A DNA stretch of 64,000 bases. It comes from Amblyomma americanum. Lineage: Eukaryota; Arthropoda; Arachnida; Ixodida; Ixodidae. Position 1 is the first letter of the stretch. Every line of letters starts with the position of its first letter. Shown one piece after another: positions 49,801 through 62,200 of the stretch. The DNA lies in contig NW_027526500.1 in the NCBI RefSeq assembly GCF_052857255.1, forward strand, positions 1 to 64,000, read 5' to 3'. The notes beneath the pieces are model-generated. The model saw only the letters and a program-made list of their open reading frames with translations, was not told the origin of the DNA and searched no databases. Made by a program: the position numbers and the translations under genes.

Positions 49801-52800
49801 TGTGTTGTGATTTAGCTCATTTCGGTCTAAAACATCTTGTTTCGCTGTATTAAGCAAGAATACATGCTTTTCGCGCAGTTAAAAGAGAAAAAGTTTTGAC
49901 GAGTATCACGTGGAACACTTGTAATACCGATGTGTTGTGATTTAGCTCGTTTCGGTCTAAAACAGCTTGTTTCGCTGTATTAAGCAAGAATACATGCTTT
50001 TCGCGCAGTTATAAGAGAAAAAGTTTTGACGCGTATCAGAGGAACACTTGTAAAACCGATGTGTTGTGATTTAGCTCGTTTCGGTCTAAAACAGCTTGTT
50101 TCGCTGTATTAAGCAAGAATACATGCTTTTCGCGCAGTTAAAAGAGAAAACGTTTTGACGAGTATCACGTGGATACTTGTAAAACCGATGTGTTCAGATT
50201 TAGCTCGTTTCGGTCTAAAACAGCTTGTTTCGTTGTATTAAGCAAGAATACATGGTTTTCGCGCAGTTATAAGAGAAAAAGTTTTGACGAGTATCACGTG
50301 GATACTTGTAAAACCGATGTGTTCAGATTTAGCTAGTTTCGGTCTAAAACAGCTTGTTTCGTTGTATTAAGCACGAATACATGCTTTTCGCGCAGTTAAA
50401 AGAGAAAAAGTTTTGACGAGTATCACGTGGAACACTTGTAATACCGATGTGTTGTGATTTAGCTCGTTTCGGTCTAAAACAGCTTGTTTCGCTGTATTAA
50501 GCAAGAATACATGCTTTTCGCGCCGTTATAAGAGAAAAAGATTGACGCGTATCAGAGGAACACTTGTAAAACCGATGTGTTGTGATTTAGCTCATTTCGG
50601 TCTAAAACATCTTGTTTCGCTGTATTAAGCAAGAATACATGCTTTTCGCGCAGTTATAAGAGAAAAAGTTTTGACGCGTATCAGAGGAACACTTGTAAAA
50701 CCGATGTGTTGTGATTTAGCTCGTTTCGGTCTAAAACAGCTTGTTTCGCTGTATTAAGCAAGAATACATGCTTTTCGCGCAGTTATAAGAGAAAAAGTTT
50801 TTACGCGTATCAGAGGAACACTTGTAAAACCGATGTGTTCAGATTTAGCTCGTTTCGGTCTAAAACAGCTTGTTTCGTTGTATTAAGCAAGAATACATGC
50901 TTTTCGCGCAGTTATAAGAGAAAAAGTTTTGACGCGTATTAGAGAGACACTTGTAAAACCGATGTGTTGTGATTTAGCTCGTTTCGGTCTAAAACAGCTT
51001 GTTTCGTTGTATTAAGCAAGAATACATGCTTTTCGCGCAGTTATAAGAGAAAAAGTTTTGACGAGTATCACGTGGATACTTGTAAAACCGATGTGTTCAG
51101 ATTTAGCTCGTTTCGGTCTAAAACAGCTTGTTTCGTTGTATTAAGCACGAATACATGCTTTTCGCGCAGTTAAAAGAGAAAAAGTTTTGACGAGTATCAC
51201 GTGGAACACTTGTAATACCGATGTGTTGTGATTTAGCTCGTTTCGGTCTAAAACAGCTTGTTTCGCTGTATTAAGCAAGAATACATGCTTTTCGCGCCGT
51301 TATAAGAGAAAAAGTTTTGACGCGTATCAGAGGAACACTTGTAAAACCGATGTGTTGTGATTTAGCTCATTTCGGTCTAAAACAGCTTGTTTCGCTGTAT
51401 TAAGCAAGAATACATGCTTTTCGCGCAGTTAAAAGAGAAAAAGTTTTGACGAGTATCACGTTAATACTTGTAAAACCGATGTGTTCAGATTTAGCTCGTT
51501 TCGGTCTAAAACAGCTTGTTTCGTTGTATTAAGCAAGAATACATGCTTTTCGCGCAGTTATAAGAGAAAAAGTTTTGACGCGTATTAGAGAGACACTTGT
51601 AAAACCGATGTGTTGTGATTTAGCTCGTTTCGGTCTAAAACAGCTTGTTTCGTTGTATTAAGCAAGAATACATGCTTTTCGCGCAGTTATAAGAGAAAAA
51701 GTTTTGACGAGTATCACGTGGATACTTGTAAAACCGATGTGTTCAGATTTAGCACGTTTCGGTCTAAAACAGCTTGTTTCGTTGTATTAAGCACGAATAC
51801 ATGCTTTTCGCGCAGTTAAAAGAGAAAAAGTTTTGACGAGTATCACGTGGAACACTTGTAATACCGATGTGTTGTGATTTAGCTCGTTTCGGTCTAAAAC
51901 AGCTTGTTTCGCTGTATTAAGCAAGAATACATGCTTTTCGCGCCGTTATAAGAGAAAAAGTTTTGACGCGTATCAGAGGAACACTTGTAAAACCGATGTG
52001 TTGTGATTTAGCTCATTTCGGTCTAAAACATCTTGTTTCGCTGTATTAAGCAAGAATACATGCTTTTCGCGCAGTTATAAGAGAAAAAGTTTTGACGCGT
52101 ATCAGAGGAACACTTGTAGAACCGATGTGTTGTGATTTAGCTCGTTTCGGTCTAAAACAACTTGTTTCGCTGTATTAAGCAAGAATACATGCTTTTCGCG
52201 CAGTTATAAGAGAAAAAGTTTTGACGAGTATCAGAGGAACACTTGTAAAACCGATGTGTTGTGATTTAGCTCGTTTCGGTCTAAAACAGCTTGTTTCGCT
52301 GTATTAAGCAAGAATACATGCTTTTCGCGCAGTTATAAGAGAAAAAGTTTTGACGCGTATCAGAGGAACACTTGTAAAACCGATGTGTTCAGATTTAGTT
52401 CGTTTCGGTCTAAAACAGCTTGTTTCGTTGTATTAAGCACGAATACATGCTTTACGCGCAGTTATAGAAGAAAAAGTTTTGACGCGTATCAGAGACACTT
52501 GTAAAACCGATATGTTGTGATTTAGCTCGTTTCGGTCTAAAACAGCTTGTTTCGTTGTATTAAGCAAGAATACATGCTTTTCGCGCGGTTATAAGAGAAA
52601 AAGTTGACGAGTATCACGTGGATACTTGTAAAACCGATGTGTTCAGATTTAGCTCGTTTCGGTCTAAAACAGCTTGTTTCGTTGTATTAAGCACGAATAC
52701 ATGCTTTTCGCGCAGTTATAAGAGAAAAAGTTTTGACGAGTATCACGTGGAACACTTGTAATACCGATGTGTTGTGATTTAGCTCGTTTCGGTTTAAAAC

Positions 52801-54904
52801 AGCTTGTTTCGCTGTATTAAGCAAGAATACATGCTTTTCGCGCAGTTATAAGAGAAAAAGTTTTGACGCGTATCAGAGGAACACTTGTAAAACCGATGTG
52901 TTAAGATTTAGCTCGTTTCGGCCTGAAACAGCTTGTTTCGTTGTATTAAGCACGAATACATGCTTTTCGCGCAGTTATAAGAGAAAAAGTTTAGACGCGT
53001 ATCAGAGGAACACTTGTAAAACCGATGTGTTGTGATTTAGCTCGTTTCGGTGTAAAACAGCTTGTTTCGTAGTATTAAGCAAGAATACATGCTTTTCGCG
53101 CAGTTAAAAGAGAAAAAGTTTTGACGAGTATCACGTGGATACTTGTAAAACCGATGTGTTCAGATTTAGCTCGTTTCGGTCTAAAACAGCTTGTTTCGTT
53201 GTATTAAGCACGAATACATGCTTTTCGCGCAGTTAAAAGAGAAAAAGTTTTGACGAGTATCACGTGGAACACTTGTAATACCGATGTGTTGTGATTTAGC
53301 TCGTTTCGGTCTAAAACAGCTTGTTTCGCTGTATTAAGCAAGAATACATGCTTTTCGCGCAGTTATAAGAGAAAAAGTTTTGACGAGTATCACGTGGAAC
53401 ACTTGTAGTACCGATGTGTTGTGATTTAGCTCGTTTCGGTCTAAAACAGCTTGTTTCGTTGTATTAAGCAAGAATACATGCTTTTCGCGCAGTTATAAGA
53501 GAAAAAGTTTTGACGAGTATCACGTGGATACTTGTAAAACCGATGTGTTCAGATTTAGCTCGTTTCGGTCTAAAACAGCTTGTTTCGTTGTATTAAGCAC
53601 GAATACATGCTTTTCGCGCAGTTAAAAGAGAAAAAGTTTTGACGAGTATCACGTGGAACACTTGTAATACCGATGTGTTGTGATTTAGCTCGTTTCGGTC
53701 TAAAACAGCTTGTTTCGCTGTATTAAGCAAGAATACGTGCTTTTCGCGCCGTTATAAGAGAAAAAGTTTTGACGCGTATCAGAGGAACACTTGTAAAACC
53801 GATGTGTTGTGATTTAGCTCATTTCGGTCTAAAACATCTTGTTTCGCTGTATTAAGCAAGAATACATGCTTTTCGCGCAGTTAAAAGAGAAAAAGTTTTG
53901 ACGAGTATCACGTGGAACACTTGTAATACCGATGTGTTGTGATTTAGCTCGTTTCGGTCTAAAACAGCTTGTTTCGCTGTATTAAGCAAGAATACATGCT
54001 TTTCGCGCAGTTATAAGAGAAAAAGTTTTGACGCGTATCAGAGGAACACTTGTAAAACCGATGTGTTGTGATTTAGCTCGTTTCGGTCTAAAACAGCTTG
54101 TTTCGCTGTATTAAGCAAGAATACATGCTTTTCGCGCAGTTAAAAGAGAAAACGTTTTGACGAGTATCACGTGGATACTTGTAAAACCGATGTGTTCAGA
54201 TTTAGCTCGTTTCGGTCTAAAACAGCTTGTTTCGTTGTATTAAGCAAGAATACATGGTTTTCGCGCAGTTATAAGAGAAAAAGTTTTGACGAGTATCACG
54301 TGGATACTTGTAAAACCGATGTGTTCAGATTTAGCTAGTTTCGGTCTAAAACAGCTTGTTTCGTTGTATTAAGCACGAATACATGCTTTTCGCGCAGTTA
54401 AAAGAGAAAAAGTTTTGACGAGTATCACGTGGAACACTTGTAATACCGATGTGTTGTGATTTAGCTCGTTTCGGTCTAAAACAGCTTGTTTCGCTGTATT
54501 AAGCAAGAATACATGCTTTTCGCGCCGTTATAAGAGAAAAAGATTGACGCGTATCAGAGGAACACTTGTAAAACCGATGTGTTGTGATTTAGCTCATTTC
54601 GGTCTAAAACATCTTGTTTCGCTGTATTAAGCAAGAATACATGCTTTTCGCGCAGTTATAAGAGAAAAAGTTTTGACGCGTATCAGAGGAACACTTGTAA
54701 AACCGATGTGTTGTGATTTAGCTCGTTTCGGTCTAAAACAGCTTGTTTCGCTGTATTAAGCAAGAATACATGCTTTTCGCGCAGTTATAAGAGAAAAAGT
54801 TTTTACGCGTATCAGAGGAACACTTGTAAAACCGATGTGTTCAGATTTAGCTCGTTTCGGTCTAAAACAGCTTGTTTCGTTGTATTAAGCAAGAATACAT
54901 GCTT
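46850..54904 (+). repeat. HOR block I: 4002-bp unit (31 monomers), two nearly identical copies
   Basis: Marks pair at exactly 4002 bp: cacgttaatac (47453 and 51453 within gtatcacgtt), agcacgtttcgg (47751 and 51753), cggcctg (48917 and 52919), atacgtgc (49731 and 53733), catggtttt (50251 and 54253), and also gaaaacgtttt and gtttttacgcg. The only mismatch I found is cgcgtgttag near 46936 against cgcgtattag near 50938. The match ends at about 54904, where gctttacgcg replaces gcttttcgcg. The unit resembles block H through its F part but lacks module K and the tctaga junction, so it is a shorter relative of the same lineage. Confidence 0.88.
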
Positions 54905-56150
54905 TACGCGCAGTTATAGAAGAAAAAGTTTTGACGCGTATCAGAGACACTTGTAAAACCGATGTGTTGTGATTTAGCTCGTTTCGGTCTAAAACAGCTT
55001 GTTTCGTTGTATTAAGCAAGAATACATGCTTTTCGCGCGGTTATAAGAGAAAAAGTTGACGAGTATCACGTGGATACTTGTAAAACCGATGTGTTCAGAT
55101 TTAGCTCGTTTCGGTCTAAAACAGCTTGTTTCGTTGTATTAAGCACGAATACATGCTTTTCGCGCAGTTATAAAAGAAAAAGTTTTGACCAGTATCACGT
55201 GGAACACTTGTAATACCGATGTGTTGTGATTTAGCTCGTTTCGGTTTAAAACAGCTTGTTTCGCTGTATTAAGCAAGAATACATGCTTTTCGCGCAGTTA
55301 TAAGAGAAAAAGTTTTGACGCGTATCAGAGGAACACTTGTAAAACCGATGTGTTCAGATTTAGCTCGTTTCGGTCTGAAACAGCTTGTTTCGTTGTATTA
55401 AGCACGAATACATGCTTTTCGCGCAGTTATAAGAGAAAAAGTTTAGACGCGTATCAGAGGAACACTTGTAAAACCGATGTGTTGTGATTTAGCTCGTTTC
55501 GGTGTAAAACAGCTTGTTTCGTAGTATTAAGCAAGAATACATGCTTTTCGCGCAGTTATAAGAGAAAAAAATGTTTTGACGCGTATTAGAGGAACACTTG
55601 TAAAACCTTTGTGTTGTGATTTAGCTCGTTTCGGTCTAAAACAGCTTGTTTCGCTGTATTAAGCAAGAATACATGCTTTTCGCGCAGTTATAGGAGAAAA
55701 AGTTTTGACGCGTGTCACAGGGACACTTGTAAAACCGATGTGTACAGATTTAGCTCGTTTCGGTCTAAAACAACTTGTTTCGTTGTATTAAGCACGAATA
55801 CATGCTTTACGCGCAGGTATAGAAGAAAAAGTTTTGACGCCTATTAGAGAGACACTTGTAAAACCGATGTGTTACGATTTAGCTCGTTTCGGTCTAAAAC
55901 AGCTTGTTTCGTTGTATTAAGCAAGAATACATGCTTTTCGCGCAGTTATAAGAGAGAAAGTTTTGACGAGTATCACGTGGATACTTGTAAAACCGATGTG
56001 TTCAGATTTACATCGTTTTGGTCTAAAACAGCTCGTTTCGTTGTATTAAGCAAGAATACATGCTTTACGCGCAGTTATAGAAGAAAAAGTTTTGACGCGT
56101 ATCAGAGAGACACTTGTAAAACCGATGTGTTGTGATTTAGCTCGTTTCGG
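54905..56150 (+). repeat. Return of module K after block I
   Basis: From gctttacgcg at 54901 the sequence follows 45586-46835 at a 9315-bp offset, passing through the fifth module K (55185-56150) to the tctaga junction at 56151. Block I therefore looks like a 31-mer pair placed between two halves that were once joined, or the K segment was copied to its far side. Confidence 0.75.
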
Positions 56151-59100
56151 TCTAGATTTAGCTCGTTTCGGTCAAAAACAGCTTGTTTCGTTGTATTAAG
56201 CACGAATACATGCTTTTCGCGCAGTTAAAAGAGAAAAAGTTTTGACGAGTATCACGTGGAACACTTGTAATACCGATGTGTTGTGATTTAGCTCGTTTCG
56301 GTCTAAAACAGCTTGTTTCGCTGTATTAAGCAAGAATACATGCTTTTCGCGCAGTTATAAGAGAAAATGTTTTGACGAGTATCACGTGGAACACTTGTAA
56401 AACCGATGTGTTGTGATTTAGCTCGTTTCGGTCTAAAACAGCTTGTTTCGCTGTATTAAGCAAGAATACATGCTTTTCGCGCAGTTATAAGAGAAAAAGT
56501 TTTGACGCGTATCAGAGGAACACTTGTAAAACCGATGTGTTCAGATTTATTTCTTTTCGGTCTAAAACAGCTTGTTTCGTTGTATTAAGCACGAATACAT
56601 GCTTTACGCGCAGTTATAGAAGAAAAAGTTTTGACGCGTATCAGAGACACTTGTAAAACCGATATGTTGTGATTTAGCTCGTTTCGGTCTAAAACAGCTT
56701 GTTTCGTTGTATTAAGCAAGAATACATGCTTTTCGCGCGGTTATAAGAGAAAAAGTTGACGAGTATCACGTGGATACTTGTAAAACCGATGTGTTCAGAT
56801 TTAGCTCGTTTCGGTCTAAAACAGCTTGTTTCGTTGTATTAAGCACGAATACATGCTTTTCGCGCAGTTATAAGAGAAAAAGTTTTGACGAGTATCACGT
56901 GGAACACTTGTAATACCGATGTGTTGTGATTTAGCTCGTTTCGGTTTAAAACAGCTTGTTTCGCTGTATTAAGCAAGAATACATGCTTTTCGCGCAGTTA
57001 TAAGAGAAAAAGTTTTGACGCGTATCAGAGGAACACTTGTAAAACCGATGTGTTAAGATTTAGCTCGTTTCGGCCTGAAACAGCTTGTTTCGTTGTATTA
57101 AGCACGAATACATGCTTTTCGCGCAGTTATAAGAGAAAAAGTTTAGACGCGTATCAGAGGAACACTTGTAAAACCGATGTGTTGTGATTTAGCTTGTTTC
57201 GGTGTAAAACAGCTTGTTTCGTAGTATTAAGCAAGAATACATGCTTTTCGCGCAGTTATAAGAGAAAAAGTTTTGACGCGTATTAGAGGAACACTTGTAA
57301 AACCGATGTGTTGTGATTTAGCTCATTTCGGTCTAAAACAGCTTGTTTCGCTGTATTAAGCAAGAATACATGCTTTTCGCGCAGTTAAAAGAGAAAAAGT
57401 TTTGACGAGTATCACGTGGATACTTGTAAAACCGATGTGTTCAGATTTAGCTCGTTTCGGTCTAAAACAGCTTGTTTCGTTGTATTAAGCACGAATACAT
57501 GCTTTTCGCGCAGTTAAAAGAGAAAAAGTTTTGACGAGTATCACGTGGAACACTTGTAATACCGATGTGTTGTGATTTAGCTCGTTTCGGTCTAAAACAG
57601 CTTGTTTCGCTGTATTAAGCAAGAATACATGCTTTTCGCGCAGTTATAAGAGAAAAAGTTTTGACGAGTATCACGTGGAACACTTGTAGTACCGATGTGT
57701 TGTGATTTAGCTCGTTTCGGTCTAAAACAGCTTGTTTCGTTGTATTAAGCAAGAATACATGGTTTTCGCGCAGTTATAAGAGAAAAAGTTTTGACGAGTA
57801 TCACGTGGATACTTGTAAAACCGATGTGTTCAGATTTAGCTAGTTTCGGTCTAAAACAGGTTGTTTCGTTGTATTAAGCAAGAATACATGCTTTTCGCGC
57901 CGTTATAAGAGAAAAAGATTGACGCGTATCAGAGGAACACTTGTAAAACCGATGTGTTGTGATTTAGCTCATTTCGGTCTAAAACATCTTGTTTCGCTGT
58001 ATTAAGCAAGAATACATGCTTTTCGCGCAGTTATAAGAGAAAAAGTTTTGACGCGTATCAGAGGAACACTTGTAAAACCGATGTGTTGTGATTTAGCTCG
58101 TTTCGGTCTAAAACAGCTTGTTTCGCTGTATTAAGCAAGAATACATGCTTTTCGCGCAGTTATAAGAGAAAAAGTTTTGACGCGTATCAGAGGAACACTT
58201 GTAAAACCGATGTGTTCAGATTTAGCTCGTTTCGGTCTAAAACAGCTTGTTTCGTTGTATTAAGCACGAATACATGCTTTTCGCGCAGTTATAAAAGAAA
58301 AAGTTTTGACCAGTATCACGTGGAACACTTGTAATACCGATGTGTTGTGATTTAGCTCGTTTCGGTTTAAAACAGCTTGTTTCGCTGTATTAAGCAAGAA
58401 TACATGCTTTTCGCGCAGTTATAAGAGAAAAAGTTTTGACGCGTATCAGAGGAACACTTGTAAAACCGATGTGTTCAGATTTAGCTCGTTTCGGTCTGAA
58501 ACAGCTTGTTTCGTTGTATTAAGCACGAATACATGCTTTTCGCGCAGTTATAAGAGAAAAAGTTTAGACGCGTATCAGAGGAACACTTGTAAAACCGATG
58601 TGTTGTGATTTAGCTCGTTTCGGTGTAAAACAGCTTGTTTCGTAGTATTAAGCAAGAATACATGCTTTTCGCGCAGTTATAAGAGAAAAAGTTTTGACGC
58701 GTATTAGAGGAACACTTGTAAAACCTTTGTGTTGTGATTTAGCTCGTTTCGGTCTAAAACAGCTTGTTTCGCTGTATTAAGCAAGAATACATGCTTTTCG
58801 CGCAGTTATAGGAGAAAAAGTTTTGACGCGTGTCACAGGGACACTTGTAAAACCGATGTGTTCAGATTTAGCTCGTTTCGGTCTAAAACAACTTGTTTCG
58901 TTGTATTAAGCACGAATACATGCTTTACGCGCAGTTATAGAAGAAAAAGTTTTGACGCCTATTAGAGAGACAATTGTAAAACCGATGTGTTATGATTTAG
59001 CTCGTTTCGGTCTAAAACAGCTTGTTTCGTTGTATTAAGCAAGAATACATGCTTTTCGCGCAGTTATAAGAGAGAAAGTTTTGACGAGTATCACGTGGAT

Positions 59101-59268
59101 ACTTGTAAAACCGATGTGTTCAGATTTAGCTCGTTTTGGTCTAAAACAGCTTGTTTCGTTGTATTAAGCAAGAATACATGCTTTACGCGCAGTTATAGAA
59201 GAAAAAGTTTTGACGCGTATCAGAGAGACACTTGTAAAACCGATGTGTTGTGATTTAGCTCGTTTCGG
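56151..59268 (+). repeat. Shortened H unit (3118 bp), copy of the 38148-42298 unit
   Basis: From tttatttcttttcgg at 56546 to the tctaga at 59269 is 2723 bp, the same as 39576 to 42299, and rare marks in between agree at a 16970-bp offset. Between the junction at 56151 and 56546 only about 395 bp remain where the full unit has 1428 bp, so eight monomers are missing. Private changes are gagaaaatgtttt near 56365 and aaacaggttg near 57857. It holds the sixth module K (58306-59268). Confidence 0.8.
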
Positions 59269-62200
59269 TCTAGATTTAGCTCGTTTCGGTCAAAAACAGC
59301 TTGTTTCGTTGTATTAAGCACGAATACATGCTTTTCGCGCAGTTAAAAGAGAAAAAGTTTTGACGAGTATCACGTGGAACACTTGTAATACCGTTGTGTT
59401 GTGATTTAGCTCGTTTCGGTCTAAAACAGCTTGTTTCGCTGTATTAAGCAAGAATACATGCTTTTCGCGCAGTTATAAGAGAAAAAGTTTTGACGAGTAT
59501 CACGTGGAACACTTGTAGTACCGATGTGTTGTGATTTAGCTCGTTTCGGTCTAAAACAACTTGATTCGCTGTATTAAGCAAGAATACATGCTTTTCGCGC
59601 AGTTAAAAAAGAAAGTTTTGACGCGTATCAGAGGAACACTTGTAAAACCGATGTGTTGTGATTTAGCTCATTTCGGTCTAAAACAGCTTGTTTCGCTGTA
59701 TTAAGCAAGAATACATGCTTTTCGCGCAGTTAAAAGAGAAAAAGTTTTGACGAGTATCACGTGGATACTTGTAAAACCGATGTGTTCAGATTTAGCTCGT
59801 TTCGGTCTAAAACAGCTTGTTTCGTTGTATTAAGCAAGAATACATGCTTTTCGCGCAGTTATAAGAGAAAAAGTTTTGACGCGTATTAGAGAGACACTTG
59901 TAAAACCGATGTGTTGTGATTTAGCTCGTTTCGGTCTAAAACAGCTTGTTTCGTTGTATTAAGCAAGAATACATGCTTTTCGCGCAGTTATAAGAGAAAA
60001 AGTTTTGACGAGTATCACGTGGATACTTGTAAAACCGATGTGTTCAGATTTAGCTCGTTTCGGTCTAAAACAGCTTGTTTCGTTGTATTAAGCACGAATA
60101 CATGCTTTTCGCGCAGTTAAAAGAGAAAAAGTTTTGACGAGTATCACGTGGAACACTTGTAATACCGATGTGTTGTGATTTAGCTCGTTTCGGTCTAAAA
60201 CAGCTTGTTTCGCTGTATTAAGCAAGAATACATGCTTTTCGCGCCGTTATAAGAGAAAAAGTTTTGACGCGTATCAGAGGAACACTTGTAAAACCGATGT
60301 GTTGTGATTTAGCTCATTTCGGTCTAAAACAGCTTGTTTCGCTGTATTAAGCAAGAATACATGCTTTTCGCGCAGTTAAAAGAGAAAAAGTTTTGACGAG
60401 TATCACGTGGATACTTGTAAAACCGATGTGTTCAGATTTAGCTCGTTTCGGTCTAAAACAGCTTGTTTCGTTGTATTAAGCAAGAATACATGCTTTTCGC
60501 GCAGTTATAAGAGAAAAAGTTTTGACGCGTATTAGAGAGACACTTGTAAAACCGATGTGTTGTGATTTAGCTCGTTTCGGTCTAAAACAGCTTGTTTCGT
60601 TGTATTAGGCAAGAATACATGCTTTTCGCGCAGTTATAAGAGAAAAAGTTTTGACGAGTATCACGTGGATACTTGTAAAACCGATGTGTTCAGATTTAGC
60701 TCGTTTCGGTCTAAAACAGCTTGTTTCGTTGTATTAAGCACGAATACATGCTTTTCGCGCAGTTAAAAGAGAAAAAGTTTTGACGAGTATCACGTGGAAC
60801 ACTTGTAATACCGATGTGTTGTGATTTAGCTCGTTTCGGTCTAAAACAGCTTGTTTCGCTGTATTAAGCAAGAATACATGCTTTTCGCGCCGTTATAAGA
60901 GAAAAAGTTTTGACGCGTATCAGAGGAACACTTGTAAAACCGATGTGTTGTGATTTAGCTCATTTCGGTCTAAAACATCTTGTTTCGCTGTATTAAGCAA
61001 GAATACATGCTTTTCGCGCAGTTATAAGAGAAAAAGTTTTGACGCGTATCAGAGGAACACTTGTAGAACCGATGTGTTGTGATTTAGCTCGTTTCGGTCT
61101 AAAACAACTTGTTTCGCTGTATTAAGCAAGAATACATGCTTTTCGCGCAGTTATAAGAGAAAAAGTTTTGACGAGTATCAGAGGAACACTTGTAAAACCG
61201 ATGTGTTGTGATTTAGCTCGTTTCGGTCTAAAACAGCTTGTTTCGCTGTATTAAGCAAGAATACATGCTTTTCGCGCAGTTATAAGAGAAAAAGTTTTGA
61301 CGCGTATCAGAGGAACACTTGTAAAACCGATGTGTTCAGATTTAGTTCGTTTCGGTCTAAAACAGCTTGTTTCGTTGTATTAAGCACGAATACATGCTTT
61401 ACGCGCAGTTATAGAAGAAAAAGTTTTGACGCGTATCAGAGACACTTGTAAAACCGATATGTTGTGATTTAGCTCGTTTCGGTCTAAAACAGCTTGTTTC
61501 GTTGTATTAAGCAAGAATACATGCTTTTCGCGCGGTTATAAGAGAAAAAGTTGACGAGTATCACGTGGATACTTGTAAAACCGATGTGTTCAGATTTAGC
61601 TCGTTTCGGTCTAAAACAGCTTGTTTCGTTGTATTAAGCACGAATACATGCTTTTCGCGCAGTTATAAGAGAAAAAGTTTTGACGAGTATCACGTGGAAC
61701 ACTTGTAATACCGATGTGTTGTGATTTAGCTCGTTTCGGTTTAAAACAGCTTGTTTCGCTGTATTAAGCAAGAATACATGCTTTTCGCGCAGTTATAAGA
61801 GAAAAAGTTTTGACGCGTATCAGAGGAACACTTGTAAAACCGATGTGTTAAGATTTAGCTCGTTTCGGCCTGAAACAGCTTGTTTCGTTGTATTAAGCAC
61901 GAATACATGCTTTTCGCGCAGTTATAAGAGAAAAAGTTTAGACGCGTATCAGAGGAACACTTGTAAAACCGATGTGTTGTGATTTAGCTCGTTTCGGTGT
62001 AAAACAGCTTGTTTCGTAGTATTAAGCAAGAATACATGCTTTTCGCGCAGTTAAAAGAGAAAAAGTTTTGACGAGTATCACGTGGATACTTGTAAAACCG
62101 ATGTGTTCAGATTTAGCTCGTTTCGGTCTAAAACAGCTTGTTTCGTTGTATTAAGCACGAATACATGCTTTTCGCGCAGTTAAAAGAGAAAAAGTTTTGA

